Source of the DNA: Nocardiopsis sp. JB363
Lineage (GTDB): Bacteria > Actinomycetota > Actinomycetes > Streptosporangiales > Streptosporangiaceae
DNA length: 64,000 nucleotides
Direction: 5' to 3'
NCBI RefSeq assembly: GCF_900143625.1
Contig: NZ_FRFF01000135.1
Location: forward strand, 141,673-205,672
Shown one piece after another: positions 17,911 to 27,400 of this stretch. Position 1 is the stretch's first letter. Each line of letters starts with the position of its first letter. A program made the translations under genes and the position numbers. The notes under the pieces were generated by a model, which saw only the letters and a list, made by a program, of their open reading frames with translations, did no database searches and had not been told where the DNA came from.

Positions 17911-17980
17911 CTTTGTGACCAGGGTCGGGATGCGGCCCTAGAATCGAGGTCGCCACCACGACTTGATGAATGAGGAACGC

Positions 17981-19414
17981 ATGGCATTCGACTTCAAGGT
18001 CGCCGATCTCTCCCTGGCCGAGTTCGGCCGCGACGAGATCCGCCTCGCCGAGCACGAGATGCCCGGACTCATGGCCACCCGCGCCGAGTACGGGGACAGC
18101 AAACCCCTCCAGGGCGCCCGCATCATGGGCTCGCTCCACATGACCGTGCAGACGGCCGTCCTCATCGAGACCCTCATCGCCCTGGGCGCCGAGGTCCGCT
18201 GGGTCAGCTGCAACATCTTCTCCACTCAGGACCACGCGGCCGCCGCGATCGTCGTCGGCCCCGACGGCACCGTCGACGACCCCAAGGGTGTCCCGGTCTT
18301 CGCTTGGAAGGGCGAGACCCTGGAGGAGTACTGGTGGTGCACCGAGCAGGCGCTCACCTGGCCGGGCGAGGGCCCCAACATGATCCTGGACGACGGTGGC
18401 GACGCCACCATGCTCGTCCACAAGGGCGCCGAGTTCGAGAAGACCGGTGTCGTGCCAGACCCCTCCACCGCCGACAGCGAGGAGTTCGCGGTCGTCCTCA
18501 AGCTTCTGGGCGAGAGCCTGAAGAAGGACAACGGCAAGTGGTCGAAGCTCGCCGAGGAGATCCAAGGCGTCACCGAGGAGACCACCACCGGTGTGCTCCG
18601 TCTGTACGAGATGCAGCGTGAGGGCGCGCTCTCCTTCCCGGCGATCAACGTCAACGACTCCGTCACCAAGAGCAAGTTCGACAACAAGTACGGCATCCGT
18701 CACTCGCTGCCGGACGGCATCATGCGCGCCACCGATGTCCTCATCGGCGGCAAGGTCGCCGTGATCTGCGGCTACGGCGACGTCGGCAAGGGCTCCGCCG
18801 ACGCGCTGCGCGGCCAGGGCGCTCGCGTCATCGTCACCGAGATCGACCCGATCAACGCCCTCCAGGCCGCCATGGACGGTTTCCAGGTCGCCACCCTGGA
18901 GGACGTGCTGGACACCGGTGACATCTTCGTCACCACCACCGGCAACTTCAACGTGATCATGGCCGACCAGATCGCCCGTATGAAGCACCAGGCGATCGTC
19001 GGCAACGTCGGCCACTTCGACAACGAGATCGACATGGCCGGCCTGGCGAAGATCCCGGGCATCAAGAAGAAGGAGATCAAGCCGCAGGTCCACGAATGGA
19101 CCTTCGAGGACGGCAAGTCCGTCCTGGTGCTCTCCGAGGGCCGCCTGCTCAACCTGGGCAACGCCACCGGCCACCCCAGCTTCGTGATGTCCAACAGCTT
19201 CACCAACCAGGTCATCGCGCAGATCGAGCTGTTCACCAAGACCGACGAGTACCCGACCGGCGTCTACACGCTGCCGAAGTTCCTCGACGAGAAGGTCGCC
19301 CGTCTCCACCTGGACGCGCTCGGTGTCAGGCTGACCGAGCTCACCAAGGAGCAGGCCGCCTACATCGGCGTGGACGTGGCCGGGCCGTACAAGCCGGACC
19401 ACTACCGCTACTGA
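17981..19414 (+). CDS. ahcY: S-adenosyl-L-homocysteine hydrolase (long, bacterial/eukaryotic type)
   Basis: NAD+-dependent cytosolic enzyme splitting S-adenosylhomocysteine into adenosine and homocysteine, clearing the inhibitor of all SAM-dependent methyltransferases. 477 residues with the insertion typical of the long subclass (the region rich in DGTVDDPKG and EEIQGVTEE). Substrate/catalytic motifs: SLHMTVQTA, DDGGDATM, TEETTTG (Glu199-Glu200), VNDSVTKSKFDN, GYGDVGKG (NAD-binding), GHFDNEID and the C-terminal KPDHYRY that caps NAD+ in the neighbouring subunit. ATG at 17981 has a GAGGAA upstream. Followed after 13 bp by a second, shorter paralogue. Confidence 0.96.
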   Translation: MAFDFKVADLSLAEFGRDEIRLAEHEMPGLMATRAEYGDSKPLQGARIMGSLHMTVQTAVLIETLIALGAEVRWVSCNIFSTQDHAAAAIVVGPDGTVDDPKGVPVFAWKGETLEEYWWCTEQALTWPGEGPNMILDDGGDATMLVHKGAEFEKTGVVPDPSTADSEEFAVVLKLLGESLKKDNGKWSKLAEEIQGVTEETTTGVLRLYEMQREGALSFPAINVNDSVTKSKFDNKYGIRHSLPDGIMRATDVLIGGKVAVICGYGDVGKGSADALRGQGARVIVTEIDPINALQAAMDGFQVATLEDVLDTGDIFVTTTGNFNVIMADQIARMKHQAIVGNVGHFDNEIDMAGLAKIPGIKKKEIKPQVHEWTFEDGKSVLVLSEGRLLNLGNATGHPSFVMSNSFTNQVIAQIELFTKTDEYPTGVYTLPKFLDEKVARLHLDALGVRLTELTKEQAAYIGVDVAGPYKPDHYRY

Positions 19415-19427
19415 TGGCCTTCCACCG

Positions 19428-20690
19428 ATGACAGCGCCCTCACACGAGGTCGCGGACCTCGGCCTCTCGGAGGCCGGGGTCCGTCGCGTGGCCTGGGCCG
19501 AACGTTCCATGCCCGTACTGCGCAGCGTGCGCGAACGGTTCGCCACCGAACGCCCACTCGAAGGGCTGCGAGTGGTGGCGTGCCTGCACGTCACCGCGGA
19601 GACCGCCAACCTGCTGCGTGCCCTGCGGGCGGGCGGCGCCCAGGTGTGGTTGGCCGCGTCCAACCCGTTGTCCACCCAGGACGACACCGCCGCCGCCCTG
19701 GTCGCCGAGTACGGGGTGGGAGTGCACGCCTGGGCCGGGATGGACACCGTCGCCTATGACCGCAACCTGGTCACCGTGTTGGAGGCCCGTCCGCACCTGC
19801 TGCTGGACGACGGCTGCGACCTGGTGAACACGGTCCACGCCCAACGCCCCGATCTGATCGAAGGGGTGATGGGCGGCTGTGAGCAGACCACCACCGGCGT
19901 GATCCGGCTACGTCGGATGAGCGCCGCCGGCGAGCTTCGGCTGCCCATGGTGGCGGTCAACGACACCCGCACCAAACGGATGTTCGACAATCGCTACGGC
20001 ACGGGGCAGTCCACCGTCGATGGGATCCTGCGGGCCACCAACACCCTGCTGGCCGGTCGAACCGTCGTCGTGGCCGGGTACGGCTACTGCGGCCGTGGGC
20101 TCGCCGAACGCTTCCGAGGCATGGGCTCGAACGTGGTCGTCACCGAGGTCGATCCGGTCAAGGCCCTGGACGCCGTCATGCAGGGCTACACGGTCGCCAC
20201 CATGGACGCGGCCGCGCCCGTCGGCGACGTGTTCGTCACGGCCACCGGAAACCGGGAGGTGATCCGCCGAGAGCACCTGGCGCGGATGCGGGACGGCGCG
20301 ATCCTGGCCAACTCGGGCCACTTCGACCTGGAGATCGACCTGCCGGCCCTGGAATCGCTGGCCGTGCGGGTCAACCACGGAGTACGGGAGCAGGCCGACG
20401 AGTACGTGTTCGAGGACGGGCGGGGCATCCTGCTGCTGTCCGAGGGGCGGCTGGTCAACCTCGGCGCCGCCGAGGGGCACCCGGCCGCCGTCATGGACAT
20501 GTCCTTCGCGGTACAGGCCCTGACCACGGCGTGGTTGGCCGGTGCGCACCGAGAGCTCGCCCCGGGCGTGGTCGAGGTGCCGGAGGAGATCGACAACGAG
20601 GTCGCCCGGCTGGAACTGGCGGCCCTGGGGGTGGGAATCGACACCCTCACGCCCGAACAGGAGGCCTACCTGACCTCCTGGCGCCCCTGA
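19428..20690 (+). CDS. Second SAH hydrolase-family protein (short, archaeal/Thermotoga-type)
   Basis: 420 residues, homologous over its length to AhcY but of the short subclass: it lacks the long insertion and the KPDHYRY tail, and has the archaeal-style LSEGRLVNLGAAEGHPAAVMDMSFA. NAD-binding GYGYCGRG, VNDTRTKRMFDN (catalytic Lys and Asp), CLHVTAETA and GHFDLEID are intact. The substrate-site motif that reads EETTTG in AhcY reads CEQTTTG here (Gln153), an unusual change. It could hydrolyse SAH, a modified nucleoside-homocysteine such as S-inosylhomocysteine, or have lost activity. The start ATG is 14 bp after ahcY, and the two genes are presumably co-transcribed. It ends one base before the convergent RDD gene. 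Confidence 0.85.
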   Translation: MTAPSHEVADLGLSEAGVRRVAWAERSMPVLRSVRERFATERPLEGLRVVACLHVTAETANLLRALRAGGAQVWLAASNPLSTQDDTAAALVAEYGVGVHAWAGMDTVAYDRNLVTVLEARPHLLLDDGCDLVNTVHAQRPDLIEGVMGGCEQTTTGVIRLRRMSAAGELRLPMVAVNDTRTKRMFDNRYGTGQSTVDGILRATNTLLAGRTVVVAGYGYCGRGLAERFRGMGSNVVVTEVDPVKALDAVMQGYTVATMDAAAPVGDVFVTATGNREVIRREHLARMRDGAILANSGHFDLEIDLPALESLAVRVNHGVREQADEYVFEDGRGILLLSEGRLVNLGAAEGHPAAVMDMSFAVQALTTAWLAGAHRELAPGVVEVPEEIDNEVARLELAALGVGIDTLTPEQEAYLTSWRP

Positions 20691-20691
20691 C

Positions 20692-21636
20692 TCACCGTGG
20701 TGGTTCGGGGCTGTGGGGCGGGGTGTGACCGTCGGGTGCCGGCGCCCGACCAGGGCCACCGGACCACTGCGGGCCCGGGTGCGTCGGAGCGGGGTAGTGG
20801 GGAGCCGGGTACCGCGGGCCCGGCTGCTGCCGGCCGGCCGCGCTCGGGCCCGTCCCGGTCATCGTGCGCAGGCTACGGCGGCGACGTTCGGCCAACACCG
20901 CGGCGAGGAAGAGCGGAGGGGTGGTCCCGGGCGGAGGAGGCGGGCTGACCTGTGCGGCGACCGAGTCGGCCAAGTGCGCGCCCATCTCGTGCCGGGTGTG
21001 CTCGGCCAGCTCGCCGTAGCGCAGCACGTACTGACGGGCGGCGTCCGCGGTCTCCGAGGACAGCCCGGACAGTTCGGCCTGGGCCGCCCACCCGGCCAAC
21101 TGCGGCGGCATCGGGATCTCCTGCTGCCTGCGGGAGGTCGAACGCTCCTCCACCACCATGGTCCCCGCGACGAAGTCGCCGACGCGGCGGCCCTCCCGGT
21201 TGATCATCGAGGTGATGAGAGCGACCACACCCGAGGTCATCCAGAACTCCACGACCCCGCTGAGCGCGCGGGCCAGCGCCTGACGGAACCGTTCCGGTGA
21301 TCCGTCGGTACCGACCACCCGCAGGCCCAGTGCCATTTTGCCCAGGGAACGCCCGCGCGAGAGCGACTCGAACGCGGTCGGGTAACCGACCAGGATGAGG
21401 ATCGTGAGCCCCAGGGAGATCGCGGCGGTCGCCGCCGGGTTCACGGAGGCACCGATCTGCATCATCACGACGGCCAGCGCGAGCAGCGCGACGACCTGGA
21501 GGATGACGTCGATGGCGAGGGCGGCGACGCGGGTCGCGAACCCCGCGGGGCGCAGTTCCAACACCACCGCGTCCCCCGTGACCAACGGCGTCACGCCGTA
21601 GACGTCGCCGCGGGCATCGCCGCCGGGGTAGGACAC
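20692..21636 (-). CDS. RDD family membrane protein
   Basis: 314 residues. The RDD domain (about 25-170) has three or four membrane helices, the Arg of RPAGFATRVAALAIDVIL, and the RSLGKMALGLRVV / RREGRRVGDFVAGTMVV signatures. The C-terminal 140 residues are soluble, with a helical part and a Pro-rich end. Function unknown; some RDD proteins act as Na+/H+ exchangers or transport accessory factors. GTG at 21636 is used, with GGGAG 9 nt upstream. Divergent from the SpoIIM-like gene, as is common in actinobacteria. Confidence 0.88.
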   Translation of the reverse strand: MSYPGGDARGDVYGVTPLVTGDAVVLELRPAGFATRVAALAIDVILQVVALLALAVVMMQIGASVNPAATAAISLGLTILILVGYPTAFESLSRGRSLGKMALGLRVVGTDGSPERFRQALARALSGVVEFWMTSGVVALITSMINREGRRVGDFVAGTMVVEERSTSRRQQEIPMPPQLAGWAAQAELSGLSSETADAARQYVLRYGELAEHTRHEMGAHLADSVAAQVSPPPPPGTTPPLFLAAVLAERRRRSLRTMTGTGPSAAGRQQPGPRYPAPHYPAPTHPGPQWSGGPGRAPAPDGHTPPHSPEPPR

Positions 21637-21754
21637 CTGTACACGCTCCCTCGCCGGGTGTTCTGGAACCGTTCCACCGACACTACCCGGACCGGGCCGA
21701 CCCTGGTCGCGGGGGAGCACGGTGGTCGCGTCACGATCCAGTAGTGTCCAATGC

Positions 21755-22750
21755 GTGGATATCGACGTGTTCTCCGCGGTGCACGCGCAGGAGTGGGATC
21801 GGCTGGACGAACTGGTGCGCAAGCGCCGTTCGCTCACGGGTGAGGAGATCGACGAACTCGTCGAGCTCTACCAGAGAGTCTCCACGCACCTGTCGGTGGT
21901 GCGCACCTCCGGTCAGGATCCGGCGCTCTCGGGTCGACTGTCGTCCCTGGTGGCCCGGGCGCGGTCGGCGGTGACCGGAGCGCACTCCTCCGGGTGGGCG
22001 GACGTCGGCGGGTTCTTCACCCGAAGCTTCCCGGCCACGCTGTACCGACTGCGCTGGTGGTGGATCGGTGTCACCGTCGGAACCCTGGCGATCGCCACCG
22101 TCACGGGGTGGTGGGTCGCCGCCAACCCGGACGTGTTGGCGGCGCTCGGTACGCCCGAATCCATCGCCCGCTACGTCGAGTACGAGTTCGCGAACTACTA
22201 CACGGAGAACCCGGCGGGGTCGTTCGCCGCGCAGGTGTGGACCAACAACGCCTGGGTGGCGGCACAGGCGATCATCTTCGGAGTGGCCTTCGGTCTGCCG
22301 ACCCTCTGGGTGCTGCTCATGAACGCGGTCAACGTGGGCATGGCCGGCGGCATGATGTTCGCCCACGGTCGCGGCGATGTCTTCTTCGCGCTGCTCCTCC
22401 CGCACGGCCTGCTGGAGCTCACGGCGGTGTTCGTCGCCGGGGGCGTGGGGCTCAAGATCGGGTGGACGTTGATCTCCCCGGGCGACCGGACCCGGTTGCG
22501 CGCCCTGGGAGAGGAGGCCCGAGCCGCCATCGGCGTGGCCTTGGGGCTGGTCGTGGTGCTGTTCATCTCGGGTCTCATCGAGGGCCTGGTGACCGGTTGG
22601 ATCACCAACACCTGGGCCGCCATCGGCATCGGTGTGATCGCGGAGGCGCTGTTCTTCCTGTACGTGTTCACCGTCGGCAAGCGTGCCCACCGAGCGGGCG
22701 AGACCGGCGACATCGAGAACGCCCCGGCCGCCGTCCCCGTCGCCGGCTAG
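21755..22750 (+). CDS. Stage II sporulation protein M (SpoIIM)-like membrane protein
   Basis: 331 residues: a soluble N-terminal helical segment (about 1-95, beginning DIDVFSAVHAQEWDRLDELV) followed by about six membrane helices. The conserved NNAWVAAQAIIFGVAFGLP, LMNAVNVG and LLPHGLLELTAVFVAGG match the SpoIIM/DUF95 family. In Bacillus SpoIIM belongs to the DMP peptidoglycan machinery; in actinobacteria the role is not settled, though the RDD/MoxR neighbourhood is conserved. GTG at 21755 fits the family N-terminus (M-D-x-D-x-F) better than the upstream GTG at 21722. No Shine-Dalgarno sequence is obvious, so the message may be leaderless. Confidence 0.88.
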   Translation: MDIDVFSAVHAQEWDRLDELVRKRRSLTGEEIDELVELYQRVSTHLSVVRTSGQDPALSGRLSSLVARARSAVTGAHSSGWADVGGFFTRSFPATLYRLRWWWIGVTVGTLAIATVTGWWVAANPDVLAALGTPESIARYVEYEFANYYTENPAGSFAAQVWTNNAWVAAQAIIFGVAFGLPTLWVLLMNAVNVGMAGGMMFAHGRGDVFFALLLPHGLLELTAVFVAGGVGLKIGWTLISPGDRTRLRALGEEARAAIGVALGLVVVLFISGLIEGLVTGWITNTWAAIGIGVIAEALFFLYVFTVGKRAHRAGETGDIENAPAAVPVAG

Positions 22751-22780
22751 GCGAACACCGTTGATGGCAGGATCGAAGCC

Positions 22781-22957
22781 ATGAACGATTCCCTCCGTTG
22801 GTTCAAAAGCAGTTACAGCGCGGCTGTGAGCTGCTGCCTCGAAGCGGCGAATTCGGAGGCACTGATCTTGGTGCGTGATTCCCGACGGCCGGAGGACGAT
22901 CTTCTGGTCTTCGATGGAGTGGAATGGCGGGCCTTCGTCAGTTCGACCCTTCGTTGA
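22781..22957 (+). CDS. DUF397 domain-containing protein (orphan)
   Basis: 58 residues. The pattern WFKSSYSAAVSCCLEAA, then LILVRDSRRPEDDLLVF and VEWRAFVSST, matches the DUF397 domain (K-S-S-Y-S, C-x-E-x-A, V-R-D-S, W-x-x-F). These small proteins are usually encoded beside an XRE/DUF5753 helix-turn-helix regulator and probably act as its partner, for example in BldB-type developmental or toxin-antitoxin-like switches. No such regulator is adjacent here. Its last 20 bp overlap, tail to tail, the STAND ATPase gene on the other strand. Confidence 0.85.
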   Translation: MNDSLRWFKSSYSAAVSCCLEAANSEALILVRDSRRPEDDLLVFDGVEWRAFVSSTLR

Positions 22958-24962
22958 CCCTCGCCAGCCACTCGCGCGCGTCCACGGTGTCCGGATGGCC
23001 GTCGCCCAAGGTCCGCACACGCACATCGACGCAGCGTCGTAGGTGTTCCCGTGCCCGGTCTCCGTCTCCGGCCATCGACATCACCCGCCCCAGGTAGTAG
23101 TCGGACATCGCGACCAAGGGGTGGCCGACGTCCAGTGTTCGCAGTCGGATCTCTCGAACGGCGAGGAACTCGCCCTCGGCTCGGCGTGCTTCTCCCAGGT
23201 GCATGAGGGCGAAGGCCACGTTCTCACGGGCGAGGAGGACCCGATCGTTCTCGGGGCCGTAGCGGCGCGTTCTCGACTCGATCAGGGGACGGAACCCGGC
23301 GATGGTCGCCTCCCACTCACCGCGGCGCAGTGGGATGAGGGCGAGCATGAAACGCACGTCCAAGGTGGCGTCGTGCTCCGCGCCGTGAACTGCGAGGTTG
23401 GTTTCCAGGAGTTCACGGTAGGCCGCTTCGGCGTTGGCGAGTTCTCCCTGTTGGAGCCAGGCTTCGGCGATACCGTGCCGCGTCTTGAGGGTGTCCGCGT
23501 GGGTGGGGCCGAGACTTTGCTCCATCTTCCGCACGAATCTTCGCCCCATCGACTCGGCTTCCTCGTGTTCGCCCGCCAGATTGAGGAGATGCACGATCTC
23601 TACGGCCTCCTGAACACGCGTGTCCTCGGTCGGCGGGGAGGACCTCGTTCGCACGCGGTGCTGAAGGACACTCAGGTGGGCTGTCGCCTCTTGGAACGGA
23701 TCGCGCCCGTGTTGTCGACGCAGGAGCGAGGTGACCTCGTCGAGAAGCGGTGCGTCCGACGGGGTGAGCCCCTCCAGTACGGTCTCCGCCACGAGGGGGT
23801 GCAGGTGCACCTCCGGCTCACCTCTGCCATGGTCCGACCGGACCAGTCCTTGGACGATCAAGGCGTTGATCGAACGGGCCAGGGTCGCCTCGTCCAAGGG
23901 GGACGCGGGATCGTCGAGGACCCCGCCCCGAAGCGCGGAGATCGGAAGTCTGCGCACCGACACGCGCATGCCTTCGGGACCCAGGAGGGCCAGGAACTTG
24001 AGCAGCCGCTCGGCCTTGGGGAAACGCTCACCGATCAGTCGCAGGGACAGGCTCCAGACCTCCGAGAGCAGCTCGCGCTCGCTGTTCGTTCCGGCGACCA
24101 ACGGTGAGGCGAGTCTGTCCAGCCCGGTGACACCGTCCTTCAACCGTTCCAGGAGTGATCGGGCGTCGGGGAACAGCAGTCCGTGGGTCGCCAGGATGCG
24201 TCCGGCCAGTGCCAGGGCGATCGGCACACCACCCAAGCGTTCGGCGAGGGCCTCGGCCCCGGGTACGTCTTCGGCCCCGGCGTGGTCGCTCAGCGCCAGG
24301 CTCGCGTCCTCGTGGGTCAGAACCTCCACTCGGTGCACCTTCGCCGGAGCCCAGAGCGCGGGGTCGTTCACACGGCTGGTGACCAGGACGAATCCGCCGG
24401 GGCTGGAGCGCATCCACCCCCGCTGTTCGCCGGGGCGGTTCTCCGGGTCCAGCAGCTCGGGTCGGTCGGCGTTGTCGAGCACCAGCAGCCAGGGACGGGG
24501 AGCGGCGTCGAGGTGTCGCCAGACCCAGCGGGCAGCCGATCGAGGGGCGCCCTTCACCTGATCGGCCTCGGTGCGCGGGGCGCCCATCTCCACGGCGATT
24601 TCCAGCATGCTCGGCAGGATCGCGTCGGGGCGAACCCAGAACACGGTCCATCCCTCGGCGCGCGCGTGTTCGGCGAGCGCCGCCGCCACGGTGGTCTTGC
24701 CGAACCCTCCTGGCCCGGTCAGAACATGGGGCACGGGCGCCCCGCGCACCATCGCGTTCCGGAGGGTCTCCAGGAGCCCGTCACGTCCTCGCACGGTGGT
24801 GGCCGGGCGCGGAGGGTCCAGGGACACGTCCGCGACGGTCGTGGGCGCCTGGGGCGGGTTCACGGTGATGTCACCGTGGATGTCGTGCACCTGGAGCAGT
24901 TGCCCGTAGACGGCGCCGTGGGCGGAGTTGTGGGCGTCGGGGGGTGAGGCCATGAACCCCAT
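22938..24962 (-). CDS. NB-ARC/STAND ATPase with C-terminal tetratricopeptide repeats
   Basis: 674 residues. After a short N-terminal element (GQLLQVHDIHGDITV) come the P-loop GPGGFGKTT (83-91), Walker B-like PWLLVLDNAD (about 157-166), a sensor segment FVLVTSRVNDPALW and the winged-helix region of an NB-ARC/AP-ATPase (to about 400). From about 460 to the end there are paired helices typical of TPR_12 repeats (LGPTHADTLKTRHGIAEAWL, YGPENDRVLLARENVAFAL, GDGHPDTVDAREWLA). Such STAND proteins act as signal-triggered switches in regulation or defence. No toxic effector domain is visible. ATG 24962 or 24953 may be the start; neither has a clear SD. Base composition is slightly lower in GC3 than its neighbours, suggesting acquisition. 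Confidence 0.87.
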   Translation of the reverse strand: MGFMASPPDAHNSAHGAVYGQLLQVHDIHGDITVNPPQAPTTVADVSLDPPRPATTVRGRDGLLETLRNAMVRGAPVPHVLTGPGGFGKTTVAAALAEHARAEGWTVFWVRPDAILPSMLEIAVEMGAPRTEADQVKGAPRSAARWVWRHLDAAPRPWLLVLDNADRPELLDPENRPGEQRGWMRSSPGGFVLVTSRVNDPALWAPAKVHRVEVLTHEDASLALSDHAGAEDVPGAEALAERLGGVPIALALAGRILATHGLLFPDARSLLERLKDGVTGLDRLASPLVAGTNSERELLSEVWSLSLRLIGERFPKAERLLKFLALLGPEGMRVSVRRLPISALRGGVLDDPASPLDEATLARSINALIVQGLVRSDHGRGEPEVHLHPLVAETVLEGLTPSDAPLLDEVTSLLRRQHGRDPFQEATAHLSVLQHRVRTRSSPPTEDTRVQEAVEIVHLLNLAGEHEEAESMGRRFVRKMEQSLGPTHADTLKTRHGIAEAWLQQGELANAEAAYRELLETNLAVHGAEHDATLDVRFMLALIPLRRGEWEATIAGFRPLIESRTRRYGPENDRVLLARENVAFALMHLGEARRAEGEFLAVREIRLRTLDVGHPLVAMSDYYLGRVMSMAGDGDRAREHLRRCVDVRVRTLGDGHPDTVDAREWLARVNEGSN

Positions 24963-24968
24963 AGTGCA

Positions 24969-25005
24969 CGAAGGAACCGCTCCCGTGAGGGGAGCGGCTC
25001 CTTCG
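24969..25005 (-). terminator. Terminator of the MoxR/DUF58 operon
   Basis: A 16-bp stem with one mismatch (24969-24984 with 24990-25005) and a GTGAG loop lies just downstream of the DUF58 stop on the minus strand. It also precedes the STAND gene, separating the two units. Confidence 0.8.
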
Positions 25006-25028
25006 ACGACTCTTCGACGACCTGGGTG

Positions 25029-26326
25029 CTACAGCCTGCCCTGGGCCTTGAGGTTGATGTAGGCGTCGGCCAGGGCCGGTGCGATGTGCTCGGGGTCGGC
25101 GTCGACCACCTCGGCGCCCATCCGGCGCAGTTCCGCGCTGATCCGGTGCCGCTCGCTCACGGTGCGTTCGGCGGAGGCCGCCCGGTACAGGGCGGCGGCG
25201 CTGCCCCGTTCGGCGGCCATCTCCTCCACCTTCGGATCCTTGACCCCCGCCACCAGCAGCAGGTGGTGCGAGGACAACAGCGGCAGCCGCGGCAGCAGAC
25301 CCTCTTCGAGGGCGGTCGTGTTGAGGTCGGTCAGCAACACCACCAACCGACGGCTACGGCCCTGGGAGAGAATCGTGCTGACCAGACCCGCCGGGTCCGA
25401 CTCCACCAGCTCGGCCTCCAACGGCGCCATGGCCTCCACGACCCGACGCACCTGGCTGCCCTTGCCGGAGGCCTTCACCTGGGCTCGGACGGCCCGGTCG
25501 TAGGCCATGAAGTCCACCCGGTCGCCCGCCTTGCCCGCCAGCGCGGTGAGCAGCAGGGCCGCGTCCATGGCGTGGTCCAGCCTGGGGGTGTCGCCCACCC
25601 GACCGGCGGAGGTGCGGCCGGTGTCCAGCACGATGAGGATGCGCCGGTCGCGTTCGGGCCGCCAGGTCCGCACCACCACACCGTCGTTCCGGGCCGTGGC
25701 GCGCCAGTCGATGGAGCGAACGTCGTCGCCGGGCACGTAGTCGCGCAGTGAGTCGAACTCGCTGCCCTGACCGCGCACCATCGCGGTGTGCTGCCCCTCC
25801 AGCTCGCGCAGGCGGGACAACTTGCCCGGAAGGTGCCTACGGCTGTGGAACGGCGGCAGCGTCCGCACGGTCCACGGCGCCTGGAGGGTGACCTGACGCC
25901 CGGCGAGCCCCAACGGGCCGACGCTGCGCACGGTGACTCCGGCGGAACGGGCGTCACCCCGGCGGGTCGGGGTGAGCGTGGTCGTGATCCGACGTCGTTC
26001 ACCGGCGTCCACACGAAGTGGCCGTGCCTTGGGCGCACTGTGCGAACTGGGCGGCCAGGCGTCGCGTACCGAACCGCGCAGGCGCCGCTTGGTCGGGTTG
26101 CCCACCAGTACCGACACCGACGCGGAGTCGCCCAGGCGCAGCGAGGTCTCGCCCTCCCGGGTCAGTCGCATCCGTCGAGGGGAGGTCGCCAGCGCCACGT
26201 CCAGCACGACGAGCAGCACCACCAGACCCACGGCGACGTAGGTGACGGTCTCGCCGATCTGACCGGAGATCGCCACCGCGCCCGTCGCGAGGAGCGCCAG
26301 GAGCACGGCCCGGCCGGTGACCACCA

Positions 26327-26327
<1 letters not shown>
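25029..26327 (-). CDS. DUF58 domain-containing protein (MoxR partner)
   Basis: 432 residues. Two N-terminal membrane helices (about 5-48) are followed by a beta-rich domain, then the DUF58 signature EFDSLRDYVPGDDVRSIDWRATAR (from about residue 190) and a vWA-like fold with the MIDAS-type start ILIVLDTGRTSAG. DUF58 proteins work with the MoxR AAA+ ATPase as a membrane-associated chaperone or maturation pair. The ATG overlaps the moxR-type stop by one base (TGATG). It is the last gene of the operon, followed by a hairpin terminator. Confidence 0.9.
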
Positions 26328-27310
<983 letters not shown>

Positions 27311-27400
27311 GTGCCGTCTACCTCTCTCGATCCCTTGTCGGTTCTGGTCTGTGGGGGGAACGCGCGACCCTTCGGGCCGGGTCCTTGGGGGCGTGGCCGG

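Noticed and set aside
17851..17980. SAH riboswitch upstream of ahcY
   Set aside because: The gap is only 130 bp and shared with a divergent gene. I could not find the conserved core or pseudoknot of the SAH riboswitch.
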